From contig ONQH01000040.1 of the NCBI GenBank assembly GCA_900319885.1, forward strand, positions 1-7,581: DNA of 7,581 nucleotides, in the 5' to 3' direction. Of the stretch, positions 1 through 5,395 are shown in pieces. A program made the position numbers and the translations under genes. Every line of letters starts with the position of its first letter. Within the stretch, counting starts at the first letter, position 1. The stretch is from Candidatus Avelusimicrobium ruminicola. GTDB lineage: Bacteria > Elusimicrobiota > Elusimicrobia > Elusimicrobiales > Elusimicrobiaceae. The notes beneath the pieces are model-generated. The model had not been told where the DNA came from and searched no databases. It worked only from the letters and a program-made list of their open reading frames with translations.

Positions 1-150
1 TTGTAAAGCCTCGGTTGCGCGAGTTTTTTCCACTGTTTTCTGGTATTGCGGCAAAGCAATCGCTGCCAATATTCCAATGATCAGCACCACGACTAGCAAC
101 TCAATAAGCGTAAAACCTTTTATACTGCTTTTACAACAATTCTTTTCCAT
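1..150 (-). CDS. Type IV pilin-like protein, N-terminal part (cut by window edge)
   Basis: Only the first 50 codons are present; the gene runs off the left edge. Read on the minus strand from ATG at 150, it starts [12 protein letters not shown] and then [14 protein letters not shown]. This is a classic class III signal: a short basic leader, Gly12 before the prepilin peptidase cut, Phe as the first mature residue, Glu at mature position 5, and a long hydrophobic helix ending in ALPQY with the usual Pro22. The protein should therefore be inserted in the inner membrane, cut and N-methylated by PilD, and assembled into a pilus or pseudopilus. Whether it is a major pilin, minor pilin or type II secretion pseudopilin cannot be told, because the globular part is missing. 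A weak GGGGGA ribosome site lies about nine bases upstream. Two cysteines in the leader are slightly unusual. It is the first of two pilin-like genes in the window. Confidence 0.88.
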   Translation of the reverse strand, partial: MEKNCCKSSIKGFTLIELLVVVLIIGILAAIALPQYQKTVEKTRATEALQ

Positions 151-196
151 AGTAGATATTCCCCCATTTATACAAAGCTATTTTGGCATATAGCCC

Positions 197-202
197 ATTA
201 TA
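197..202 (-). promoter_or_regulatory. Probable -10 box for the left-edge pilin gene
   Basis: A perfect TATAAT on the minus strand would start RNA near 190 and give a leader of about 40 bases before the ATG at 150. A poly-T run lies directly upstream. The only recognisable -35-like sequence (TTGATT, 216-221) is 13 bases away, which is too close for a standard promoter. The -10 call therefore rests on the hexamer and its position. Confidence 0.4.
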
Positions 203-250
203 AGAAAAAAAAACAAATCAAGCGCTGGGGAATTTATAGCAAACATTTTC

Positions 251-300
251 CCCCTCTCCTGCCCTGCGGGCATCCTCTCCCTCAAGGGAGAGGAGAGAGA
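251..300. repeat. Palindromic intergenic repeat, REP-like
   Basis: A dense inverted-repeat block sits between the terminator of the barrel gene and the promoter of the pilin gene. TCCTCTCCCT (273-282) and AGGGAGAGGA (285-294) form a perfect 10-bp palindrome around two bases. GCCC-TGC-GGGC (261-271) forms a second small hairpin. CTCTCCT (254-260) can pair with AGGAGAG (291-297), giving an alternative three-way junction fold. The pyrimidine-rich first half and purine-rich second half resemble the CTCTCCC...GGGAGAG palindromic repeats scattered between genes in many bacteria (from memory). No T-run follows on either strand, so it is not a normal terminator. Only one copy is in this window, so being a dispersed family is an inference. 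Confidence 0.6.
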
Positions 301-341
301 CATTTCCTTTTTCCGTTTTCAATCTGTGATATAAAAAGCAC

Positions 342-371
342 AAAAAAAGGCACCCTAAAAGGGAGCCTTTT
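342..371 (-). terminator. Intrinsic terminator of the outer-membrane barrel gene
   Basis: On the minus strand, 15 bases after the TAA stop at 386, AAAGGC-T-CCC pairs with GGG-T-GCCTTT around a TTTTA loop. The stem has one T-T mismatch and is followed by seven T residues. The plus-strand reading has only a four-base T-run, and no plus-strand gene points here. Confidence 0.85.
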
Positions 372-385
372 GGTAAGGGGTTTTA

Positions 386-1015
386 TTAGAATCTAAAACC
401 GAATTTGAGCAAGATTTCACCGTAGTGGATATTATCTTTTCCAAATTGGCTTTCAAAATCACCGCGGGTACGCATCACATAATAGCGTCCTTCCGCCCCA
501 AAGATGATAGATTCATCAATATCAAATTCTAACCCAACCCCTAACATACCGGCTAAGTCCGTGCTGTTATAGGTTTTGTGGGAATCATCATCATTGTTTT
601 GGCGGGTAAATACGTGCCCCACCCCGATACCGACCGGGATGTAAATGCGCGTAGAATGACGCGGGAAGAAGTTAACGCGTAAGGCTACTAAGCCGGTAGC
701 GGCGCCGGTGCGATAGTATGATTTATCGGCCCGTTCATCCCCGTCACCAAATTGGGCATAGTTACCATCTAAACCAAACGCAATTACGCGAGAAATATTG
801 CGGTAAAAACCTAACCCGGCTGTCCAGCCGATATCACCGATATCTACGCTTTCGCCATTGTGGTTCCAGTTGCTTTGCGGAAGAACCATCCCTCCGTAAA
901 GTTCTAAGCGCGTAGCGCCCGCATATAAGCCTTCGTTATGAATTGGGTAATAGTTTTGTGCATACCCCAACGAAAAGCAACCTAACAACATGCTTAACAA
1001 AAGTATTTTTTTCAT
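386..1015 (-). CDS. Outer-membrane beta-barrel protein (small OmpA/OmpX-like porin fold), function unknown
   Basis: A 209-residue exported protein. The start is ATG at 1015, chosen because a good AAGGAG lies four bases upstream (1020-1025) and because a signal peptide begins there: MKK, a hydrophobic core at residues 4-18, and a likely signal peptidase cut after GYA (residue 19). An open frame continues upstream but lacks a ribosome site and would bury the signal. The mature 190 residues alternate short polar and aromatic/glycine strands such as AGLGFYRN, GLVALRVNFFP, YIPVGIGVGHVF, MLGVGLEFDI and IIFGAEGRYYV. The protein ends in KFGFRF, with the C-terminal phenylalanine recognised by the BAM machinery. 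This fits an eight-strand barrel of the OMP_b-brl type. An Asn/Asp-rich stretch at 139-151 is probably a surface loop. It stands alone, with its own promoter and terminator, divergent from the lipoprotein operon. A specific role cannot be assigned. Confidence 0.88.
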   Translation of the reverse strand: MKKILLLSMLLGCFSLGYAQNYYPIHNEGLYAGATRLELYGGMVLPQSNWNHNGESVDIGDIGWTAGLGFYRNISRVIAFGLDGNYAQFGDGDERADKSYYRTGAATGLVALRVNFFPRHSTRIYIPVGIGVGHVFTRQNNDDDSHKTYNSTDLAGMLGVGLEFDIDESIIFGAEGRYYVMRTRGDFESQFGKDNIHYGEILLKFGFRF

Positions 1016-1047
1016 ACATCTCCTTGTATAGTAGTTAAGATACCTAT

Positions 1048-1076
1048 ATTGTAATTTTTTTCTTACAAATTTACAA
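1048..1076 (-). promoter_or_regulatory. Promoter of the outer-membrane barrel gene
   Basis: On the minus strand, TTGTAA (1071-1076) and TACAAT (1048-1053) are exactly 17 bases apart, matching the consensus at 4/6 and 5/6 positions. RNA would start near 1041, giving a leader of about 26 bases that carries the AAGGAG ribosome site. TTACAA or its complement occurs three times here (1049-1054, 1063-1068, 1071-1076), so the -35 and -10 hexamers are partly made of the same repeated word. Confidence 0.55.
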
Positions 1077-1110
1077 TACACGTTTGCTGTTCGTACGCAC
1101 TCAAAAATTA

Positions 1111-1116
1111 TATAAT
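1111..1116 (+). promoter_or_regulatory. -10 box of the lipoprotein-serS operon, possibly leaderless
   Basis: A perfect TATAAT ends six bases before the ATG at 1123, so a normal start of transcription would fall on or next to the A of the start codon. There is no Shine-Dalgarno sequence before this ATG (only GAGAAT) and no convincing -35 at 16-18 bases. Both features fit a leaderless transcript. The alternative is that TATAAT arises by chance in AT-rich DNA and the real promoter lies further upstream. Confidence 0.5.
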
Positions 1117-1122
1117 GAGAAT

Positions 1123-1797
1123 ATGCGTAAAGGACTGTTTGCCATCTTATTGGGTATTTGTGTAAGTGCCTGTGCCCCAAACACAGTGCTAAGCCCTACG
1201 TATGATTTTAGCCAAGTCAACCGCCTGGGGATTATGGAATTTTCCAACGCGTGGACCGATTTGAACGGCGTGGAAAATTTGTTTGCCAAGTATTTAATCC
1301 GCCACGGGTTTAAGGTAGTAGAACGCGCCCAGTTAGAAAGCATTTTGAAAGAACACAACATTTCGGTTTCCGGCTATTTAGCACCGGAAACCACGCGCGA
1401 AATCGGCCGGATTTTAGGCGTAGACTTGCTTCTTATCGGGGAAGTAAGTTCATACACGCCGGCCCGCACGGAACTGACCATGACCGCTTCGCGCCGTAGC
1501 GAATCGCGCCCGGTCATGCGCCAAGACGTAATGCGCATGCCGGACGGCACCTATGTAGGCTATACGCGCCCGGTGGGCAATCAGGTTTCCAACTCGGTAG
1601 ATGTGCGCCCCACCGAATATACCATCAATGCCAAAGTGGCTATTATTGCCAAACTGGTGGATGTGGAAACTGCGGAAATTGTATGGATCGGTTCGGACAG
1701 TACGGAAAGTTCCCGCGCATTAGACGGAGCGGACTATATTGCCAAAAAGTTGGTAAAAAGTTTTGCCAAAGAATTGGCTAAGCAGGAACCCAAATGA
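1123..1797 (+). CDS. CsgG/LpoB-like outer-membrane lipoprotein
   Basis: A 224-residue protein. Residues 1-17 are a lipoprotein signal: MRK, a hydrophobic core, then the lipobox VSAC with Cys17 as the lipidated residue. This fixes the start at 1123 rather than at an upstream in-frame TTG (1084). The body matches the CsgG-type fold: NRLGIMEF (33-40, first strand), a long helix, GFKVVERAQLESILKEHNIS (62-81, with the typical V-x-E-R then L-x-x-I-L-x-E), EIGRILGVDLLLIGEV (93-108), and after an insertion IIAKLVDVETAEIVWIG (174-190) plus a C-terminal helix. CsgG forms the curli export pore and LpoB-type relatives activate cell-wall synthases; which role applies here is open. The polar Met/Arg-rich insertion at about 115-165 lies where CsgG carries its pore hairpins, but it is not clearly amphipathic. 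No other curli gene is near. It heads a four-gene operon and overlaps the next gene by ATGA. Confidence 0.85.
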   Translation: MRKGLFAILLGICVSACAPNTVLSPTYDFSQVNRLGIMEFSNAWTDLNGVENLFAKYLIRHGFKVVERAQLESILKEHNISVSGYLAPETTREIGRILGVDLLLIGEVSSYTPARTELTMTASRRSESRPVMRQDVMRMPDGTYVGYTRPVGNQVSNSVDVRPTEYTINAKVAIIAKLVDVETAEIVWIGSDSTESSRALDGADYIAKKLVKSFAKELAKQEPK

Positions 1798-2048
1798 ACG
1801 TATTGCATATTCCTACTTTTACGGAACAATCCGCGGCGGTTGCTTTTAAGACGTTCTTTGCGTTGGTTAAAGTGGCCCTTATTTCCCTGGTGCTGATGGT
1901 AACGGTACTGGTGGTAGGGCAAAGCACCGTCGCCCCGATTAGCGTGCGGTTGCTTACCACATATGCTATGGAATATGCGGTTACTTATTTTAAGCCGTAC
2001 CGGGGATATTTCCCGGAGCCGTACACGGTAAATTTGAAAACAAAATAA
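1794..2048 (+). CDS. Small single-helix membrane protein, unknown function
   Basis: An 84-residue protein that I do not recognise. Its ATG overlaps the stop of the lipoprotein gene in an ATGA junction, with AGGAA about seven bases upstream, so it is very likely translated by coupling. Residues 1-20 are mildly polar. Residues about 21-45 (from FFALVKVALISLVLMVTVLVV) form one strong membrane helix. The remaining 40 residues are rich in Tyr and Pro, with FKPYRGYFPEPYTV near the end. The positive charges K19 and K26 and the absence of a signal peptidase site suggest an inner-membrane anchor rather than an exported protein, though topology is uncertain. It ends nine bases before serS. The context suggests a partner or accessory of the CsgG-like lipoprotein. 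The alternative is a genus-specific small membrane protein carried in the operon by chance. The overlapping junction and clean fit between genes make a real gene likely. Confidence 0.75.
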   Translation: MNVLHIPTFTEQSAAVAFKTFFALVKVALISLVLMVTVLVVGQSTVAPISVRLLTTYAMEYAVTYFKPYRGYFPEPYTVNLKTK

Positions 2049-2057
2049 AGAGGACTT

Positions 2058-3344
2058 ATGTTAGACATTAAACAAATCGTTGCAAACCCCGAAGAAGTAA
2101 AAAAACGCTTATCGCTGCGCAAGCCTGCCTTGGCCCAGCAAATTGACGAAGTATTAACCAAATACGACGCTTACAAAAAAATCTTAGCCCGTGTGGAGGA
2201 ACTGCGCGCCAAACGCAACGAAATGTCTAAATCTATCGGCAAAATTAAAAAAGAACAAGGCGACGCGGCCGCCCAAGAAGCCATGAAGCAAGTCGGTAAA
2301 TTAAAAGAAGAAATGACCGCCCAAGAAGCCGCCTTGGAGCCGGCCAAAGCCGATATTGATAATCTGCTACTCAGCATCCCCAACTTACCCAACGAAAAAA
2401 TCCCCGTGGGCGTGAGTGACGCGGACAACCCGGAAGTAGTCCCCTGCACTATTCCCCTTCCGCAATTTGATTTTACCCCGCTTGATCACCAGGCTGTGGG
2501 TGAAAAATTAGGCATTTTAGATTTTGAAGCCGCCGCCGCTTTGTCCGGCAGTCGTTTTGCTCTATTCAAAGGCGACGGGGCCCGCTTGGAACGCGCAATT
2601 ATTGCGTTTATGCTGGATTTGCACGCCAAAAAAGGCTACACCGAAATTATGCCCCCGGTGATTGTCAACGAAAATATTTTAGTGGGCACCGGGCAACTGC
2701 CTAAATTCCGCGAAGATATGTACGAATTGTTGGGCGAGCCGAAACAATTTCTCGTTTCCACCGCTGAAATTCCGCTGACCAATTTGAACCGCACCCGCAC
2801 CGTAGCCGAGGCCGAACTGCCGATTAAACTTACCGCGTACACGCCGTGTTTTCGCAAAGAATCGGGCACGTATGGTAAAGATACGCGCGGACTCATCCGC
2901 AATCACCAATTTGATAAAGTGGAACTCGTCATGCTCTCCAAGCCGGAAAATTCCTACGATATGCTAGAGCAAATGGTATTGGACGCGCAAGACGTGCTCA
3001 AAACGCTGGAAATCCCCTACCACGTAGTAGAACTTTGTAGCGGAGACATTGGGTTTTCTTCGGCCAAAACGTACGACATTGAAGTTTGGATGCCCAGCGA
3101 AAACAAATTCCGTGAAATTTCTTCCTGCTCCAACTGTTTGGACTTCCAAGCCCGCCGTATGGGGTTGCGTTTCAAAAATGCCCAAGGCAAATTGGAATAT
3201 GTCCACACACTAAACGGAAGCGGTCTTGCCGTGGGAAGAACGTTTGCGGCTATTTTGGAAAACTTCCAACAAAAAGACGGATCTGTCATCATCCCCAAAG
3301 CCTTACGCCCCTATTTTGGCAAAGACAAAATTGAGGCCAAGTAA
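2058..3344 (+). CDS. serS: Serine--tRNA ligase (seryl-tRNA synthetase)
   Basis: A 428-residue cytoplasmic enzyme that charges tRNA-Ser (and tRNA-Sec where present) with serine using ATP; full length for the bacterial family. Residues 1-105 form the N-terminal tRNA-binding domain with a long charged coiled coil (about 32-100). The class II catalytic core follows: motif 2 CFRKESGTYGKDTRG (264-278, with the ATP-contacting Arg266 and Glu268), the serine-site STAEIPL (234-240), the RNHQFDKVEL segment (281-290), SSCSNCLDFQARR (355-367) and motif 3 NGSGLAVGR (386-394, with the class II Arg394). No key residue is missing. The start ATG follows AGAGGA with a short spacer. It is the third gene of an operon, nine bases after the small membrane protein and sharing one base with the next gene (TAATG). 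No T-box leader is seen, so its expression probably follows the operon promoter. Confidence 0.98.
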   Translation: MLDIKQIVANPEEVKKRLSLRKPALAQQIDEVLTKYDAYKKILARVEELRAKRNEMSKSIGKIKKEQGDAAAQEAMKQVGKLKEEMTAQEAALEPAKADIDNLLLSIPNLPNEKIPVGVSDADNPEVVPCTIPLPQFDFTPLDHQAVGEKLGILDFEAAAALSGSRFALFKGDGARLERAIIAFMLDLHAKKGYTEIMPPVIVNENILVGTGQLPKFREDMYELLGEPKQFLVSTAEIPLTNLNRTRTVAEAELPIKLTAYTPCFRKESGTYGKDTRGLIRNHQFDKVELVMLSKPENSYDMLEQMVLDAQDVLKTLEIPYHVVELCSGDIGFSSAKTYDIEVWMPSENKFREISSCSNCLDFQARRMGLRFKNAQGKLEYVHTLNGSGLAVGRTFAAILENFQQKDGSVIIPKALRPYFGKDKIEAK

Positions 3345-4534
3345 TGCGTAAATGGCTTTGTTTGGTAGTGGCCGCTTGTCTGTTTGCTACGGTCCCGGTA
3401 CCGGCGCGTGCCGAGTTGTCCCTTCCGCCGGATGTTATGCACCATGCCGCTATAGGCATTAACGGCGTGTATAATTTAGACTATGACACCGCGCAGGAAA
3501 ATATTGCGTGGGTATTTGAACACTACCCCGATCATCCTTTTGCACACTTTGGCAACGCCATGATTGCCTGGAGCCGCTACGAGTATGAATTTGAAACCAG
3601 CGACGACAAACAGCGCAAAGTTTTTGAGAAAATTTTAGATGACTCTATCGCCGGTATTAAACGCTGGATCAAAAAATACCCTAACGATTCCAACGGATAC
3701 ATGGGCATTGGGGCGTTGTATGGGTTACGGGCGCTGTTTAATATGCGCAACCGCAATTGGGTAACCTCTTATTTTGCTGGGCGCAAAGCCATTAGCAATT
3801 TGGAAAAATCGCTCAGCCTGGACCCTACGTATTATGACGCGTATTTTGGTTTGGGCATTTACCAATACTTTGCCGGCACGTTGCCTACCGTCATTAAAGT
3901 ATTGGCCAAAATTGTGGCCATTAAGGGCGACCCAGCCAAGGGCGTGCAATACTTAAATTTGTCCCGCCAAAAAGCGCACTTTACCGCGGATTCCTCTAAA
4001 CTCATTTTAATTGAAGTGCAAAATACGCGCGGCAGTAGATTTTACGCGCCGGAAAAATCGCTGGAATATATCCGGCAGTTACGGGCCAAATTTCCCAAAA
4101 ATCCGCTGATGCACTATGTAGAAATTATTTGCTTGTATGAAACTAAAAATTACGACGAAGTAACCGCGCAAGCCAATCAATTTTTACAACTTATCGGCTC
4201 TGATAAATTTTACAAAGATATTTATATCCCCCGTGCTTATACTGCCTTGGCTACTACCCAAATGGCACAAGGAAATTTTGAGCGCGCCCGCCAACTTTTA
4301 GAAGAAGGCAAACGCAAAACCAGTCACCAAGCACCCAGCCGCTGGGGCGTATGGAACGAACTGCGCCTAGGCCAAGTGTACGATGTGCTGGGTGAGCGCG
4401 AAAAAGCCAAAGCGCAGTATAAATACGTACTTTCCTTCAAAGACAAATGGGGGTTTGATGACTTGGCCAAAAGTTTACTAAAAAAGCCCTATACCGTACC
4501 CCCCGACGGAGTAGGCCCGCTTCCCCCACAGTAA
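3344..4534 (+). CDS. Exported tetratricopeptide-like repeat protein
   Basis: A 396-residue protein with a Sec signal peptide (MRKWLCLVVAACLFAT..., predicted cut after ARA at residue 23), so it works in the periplasm or at an envelope surface. The rest is helical-repeat sequence: pairs such as AAIGINGVYNLDYDTAQENI (35-54), ISNLEKSLSLDPTYYDAYFGLG, PLMHYVEIICLYETKNYDEVTAQ and AYTALATTQMAQGNFERARQLLEEG carry the TPR pattern of small residues at helix contacts and a Pro at repeat ends. About four to six repeats are visible. The middle section GTLPTVIKVLAKIVAIKGDP resembles a segment I recall from other bacterial TPR proteins. TPR arrays bind partner proteins; the partner is unknown. The ATG shares its A with the serS stop, and GAGG in the serS end supplies the ribosome site. 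The C-terminal tail is Pro-rich (PPDGVGPLPPQ). It is the last gene of the operon, with a terminator beginning within seven bases. Confidence 0.85.
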   Translation: MRKWLCLVVAACLFATVPVPARAELSLPPDVMHHAAIGINGVYNLDYDTAQENIAWVFEHYPDHPFAHFGNAMIAWSRYEYEFETSDDKQRKVFEKILDDSIAGIKRWIKKYPNDSNGYMGIGALYGLRALFNMRNRNWVTSYFAGRKAISNLEKSLSLDPTYYDAYFGLGIYQYFAGTLPTVIKVLAKIVAIKGDPAKGVQYLNLSRQKAHFTADSSKLILIEVQNTRGSRFYAPEKSLEYIRQLRAKFPKNPLMHYVEIICLYETKNYDEVTAQANQFLQLIGSDKFYKDIYIPRAYTALATTQMAQGNFERARQLLEEGKRKTSHQAPSRWGVWNELRLGQVYDVLGEREKAKAQYKYVLSFKDKWGFDDLAKSLLKKPYTVPPDGVGPLPPQ

Positions 4535-4537
4535 TTT

Positions 4538-4566
4538 GACACCCCCTACACAGGGGGTTGTTTTTT
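4538..4566 (+). terminator. Terminator of the lipoprotein-serS-TPR operon
   Basis: ACCCCCT (4541-4547) pairs with AGGGGGT (4552-4558) around an ACAC loop, extended by a bulged AC/GT pairing, and is followed by six T residues at 4561-4566. It starts four bases after the TAA stop. Confidence 0.88.
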
Positions 4567-4576
4567 AGCAGGGCTT

Positions 4577-4613
4577 TTGATAGAGTATAGGGGTCATAAC
4601 TTATACTAAGGAG
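4577..4613 (+). promoter_or_regulatory. Promoter-like sequence and AAGGAG with no gene behind them
   Basis: TTGATA (4577-4582) and TATACT (4602-4607) are 19 bases apart, slightly long, and AAGGAG follows at 4608-4613. No ATG, GTG or TTG lies at a workable distance, and a strong terminator begins at 4627. RNA from this promoter would start near 4614, after the AAGGAG, and be only about 45 bases long. AGTATA (4584-4589) and TATACT (4602-4607) are also a perfect inverted repeat, 12 bases apart, overlapping the -10. Both a tiny RNA unit and a leftover leader of a lost gene are possible. Confidence 0.35.
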
Positions 4614-4626
4614 ACACACAAAACAC

Positions 4627-4659
4627 AAAACCCCGCCTCATGGCGGGGTTTTATTTTTT
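4627..4659 (+). terminator. Strong intrinsic terminator just before the MgtC-like gene
   Basis: AAAACCCCGCC (4627-4637) pairs perfectly over 11 bp with GGCGGGGTTTT (4642-4652) around a TCAT loop, followed by A and six T residues. It lies 41 bases before the MgtC start codon, so that gene needs a promoter downstream of it or antitermination through it. It closes the gene-less stretch after the upstream operon terminator. Confidence 0.85.
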
Positions 4660-4661
4660 GC

Positions 4662-4690
4662 TTGCGTTTTTTCGTCGGGATTGCTATGAT
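4662..4690 (+). promoter_or_regulatory. Promoter of the MgtC-like gene, leaderless or nearly so
   Basis: TTGCGT (4662-4667) and TATGAT (4685-4690) are 17 bases apart, and the -10 carries the extended TGN element (TG at 4682-4683). RNA would start near 4697, about three bases before the ATG at 4700. An overlapping GATAAT (4688-4693) would put the start exactly on the ATG. No Shine-Dalgarno sequence is present. Confidence 0.6.
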
Positions 4691-4699
4691 AATATCTAT

Positions 4700-5332
4700 A
4701 TGAGCACAGAACTTATTATTAAAATTTTCCTTTCTTTGGTATTAGGCGGCGCCTTAGGGATGGAACGCCAATACCACGATAAACCCGCCGGCTTTGCCAC
4801 GAACTGCTTAATCTGTATCGGGGCCATGATGTTTACCGTTATGTCGGAATATATGGGACTGGCCGGGGGAGACCCGGGCCGCATTGCCGCGCAAATTGTA
4901 ACGGGCGTAGGGTTTATCGGCGCCGGGGCCATTATGCGCGACGGAAATAAAATCTCCGGCATTACTACCGCCGCTAACGTGTGGCTAGTGGCCGCGCTGG
5001 GCATGGCGGTAGGATATGGAGAGTATGTACTGGCGGCGGCGTGTACAGTGGCTATTTTGCTTATGCAATTAGGGTTACGCAAGACGTTGCGCGTGGTGGA
5101 AATGGTCAAGCGCTACGACACTTTTTTTGTTACGTGTGACCCCCGTTGGGACGTCGTAGAAAAAATTGTAGCGCAAGTTGAAAAGCAACATGTCACCGTA
5201 CTGAAGAGCGAAGTTACCAAACAGGACAATCTGTTTCACGTTAATTTAGTAGGCACTTTTACCGGGCAGGATTTCCAAAACATCACCAAAGACTTACTGG
5301 AAATGCCCGAAGTACACAGTTTGTACCGGTAA
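4700..5332 (+). CDS. MgtC/SapB family inner-membrane protein
   Basis: A 210-residue protein. The N-terminal 125 residues hold the MgtC/SapB hydrophobic domain: a helix at 5-20, then GALGMERQYHDKPAGFATNC (17-36, the family's G-x-E-R...K-x-A-G-x-x-T/N signature), helices around 36-52, 60-80 with QIVTGVGFIGAGAIMRDG (65-82), and 86-125 with GITTAANVWLVAALGMAVG. Residues about 130-210 form a soluble alpha/beta tail like the ACT-type domain of longer members. Relatives are linked to growth at low magnesium, acid tolerance and inhibition of ATP synthase in some pathogens; the molecular role is unsettled and should not be carried over without tests. The start at 4700 fits the family N-terminus. An in-frame ATG at 4640 lies inside a terminator loop and was rejected. 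The gene stands alone between two strong terminators. No Mg-transporting ATPase gene is next to it. Confidence 0.93.
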   Translation: MSTELIIKIFLSLVLGGALGMERQYHDKPAGFATNCLICIGAMMFTVMSEYMGLAGGDPGRIAAQIVTGVGFIGAGAIMRDGNKISGITTAANVWLVAALGMAVGYGEYVLAAACTVAILLMQLGLRKTLRVVEMVKRYDTFFVTCDPRWDVVEKIVAQVEKQHVTVLKSEVTKQDNLFHVNLVGTFTGQDFQNITKDLLEMPEVHSLYR

Positions 5333-5346
5333 TTTTATTCCAAAAC

Positions 5347-5378
5347 AAAACCCCGGCTTTTTCGGCCGGGGTTTTTTT
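5347..5378. terminator. Bidirectional terminator between the MgtC-like and pilin genes
   Basis: AAAACCCCGGC (5347-5357) pairs over 11 bp with GCCGGGGTTTT (5365-5375), loop TTTTTCG, followed by more T residues to 5378 on the plus strand. On the minus strand the same hairpin is followed by TTTTGTTTT. It therefore serves both convergent genes, 14 bases after one stop and 17 bases after the other. Confidence 0.88.
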
Positions 5379-5395
5379 ATGGAAAACCGGCTTGC

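Noticed and set aside
197..221. TTGATT/TATAAT as a full promoter for the left-edge pilin
   Set aside because: The spacing is 13 bases, too short for a sigma70-type promoter; only the -10 is kept.
977..979. Lipobox (LLGC) in the barrel protein signal peptide
   Set aside because: Cys13 comes very early, Leu at -2 is atypical, and a good signal peptidase I site (GYA-Q) follows; a C-terminal Phe barrel signature favours an integral protein.
1084..1122. TTG start for the CsgG-like lipoprotein
   Set aside because: It adds 13 residues before the MRK lipoprotein signal and overlaps its likely -10 box.
1016..1180. Longer N-terminus of the barrel protein (frame open to 1180)
   Set aside because: The extra 55 residues lack a ribosome site, would overlap the divergent operon's promoter and bury a clear signal peptide that has its own AAGGAG.
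1123..1797. A curli biogenesis locus
   Set aside because: Only the CsgG-like fold is present; no curli subunit repeats, CsgE, CsgF or CsgD are in the window.
2171..3298. Several open frames antisense to serS
   Set aside because: They are shadows of a confidently coding gene on the plus strand, without ribosome sites or recognisable domains.
4640..4699. ATG at 4640 in frame with the MgtC-like gene
   Set aside because: The codon sits in the loop of a strong terminator, AAGGAG is 26 bases away, and the extra residues are not part of the family.
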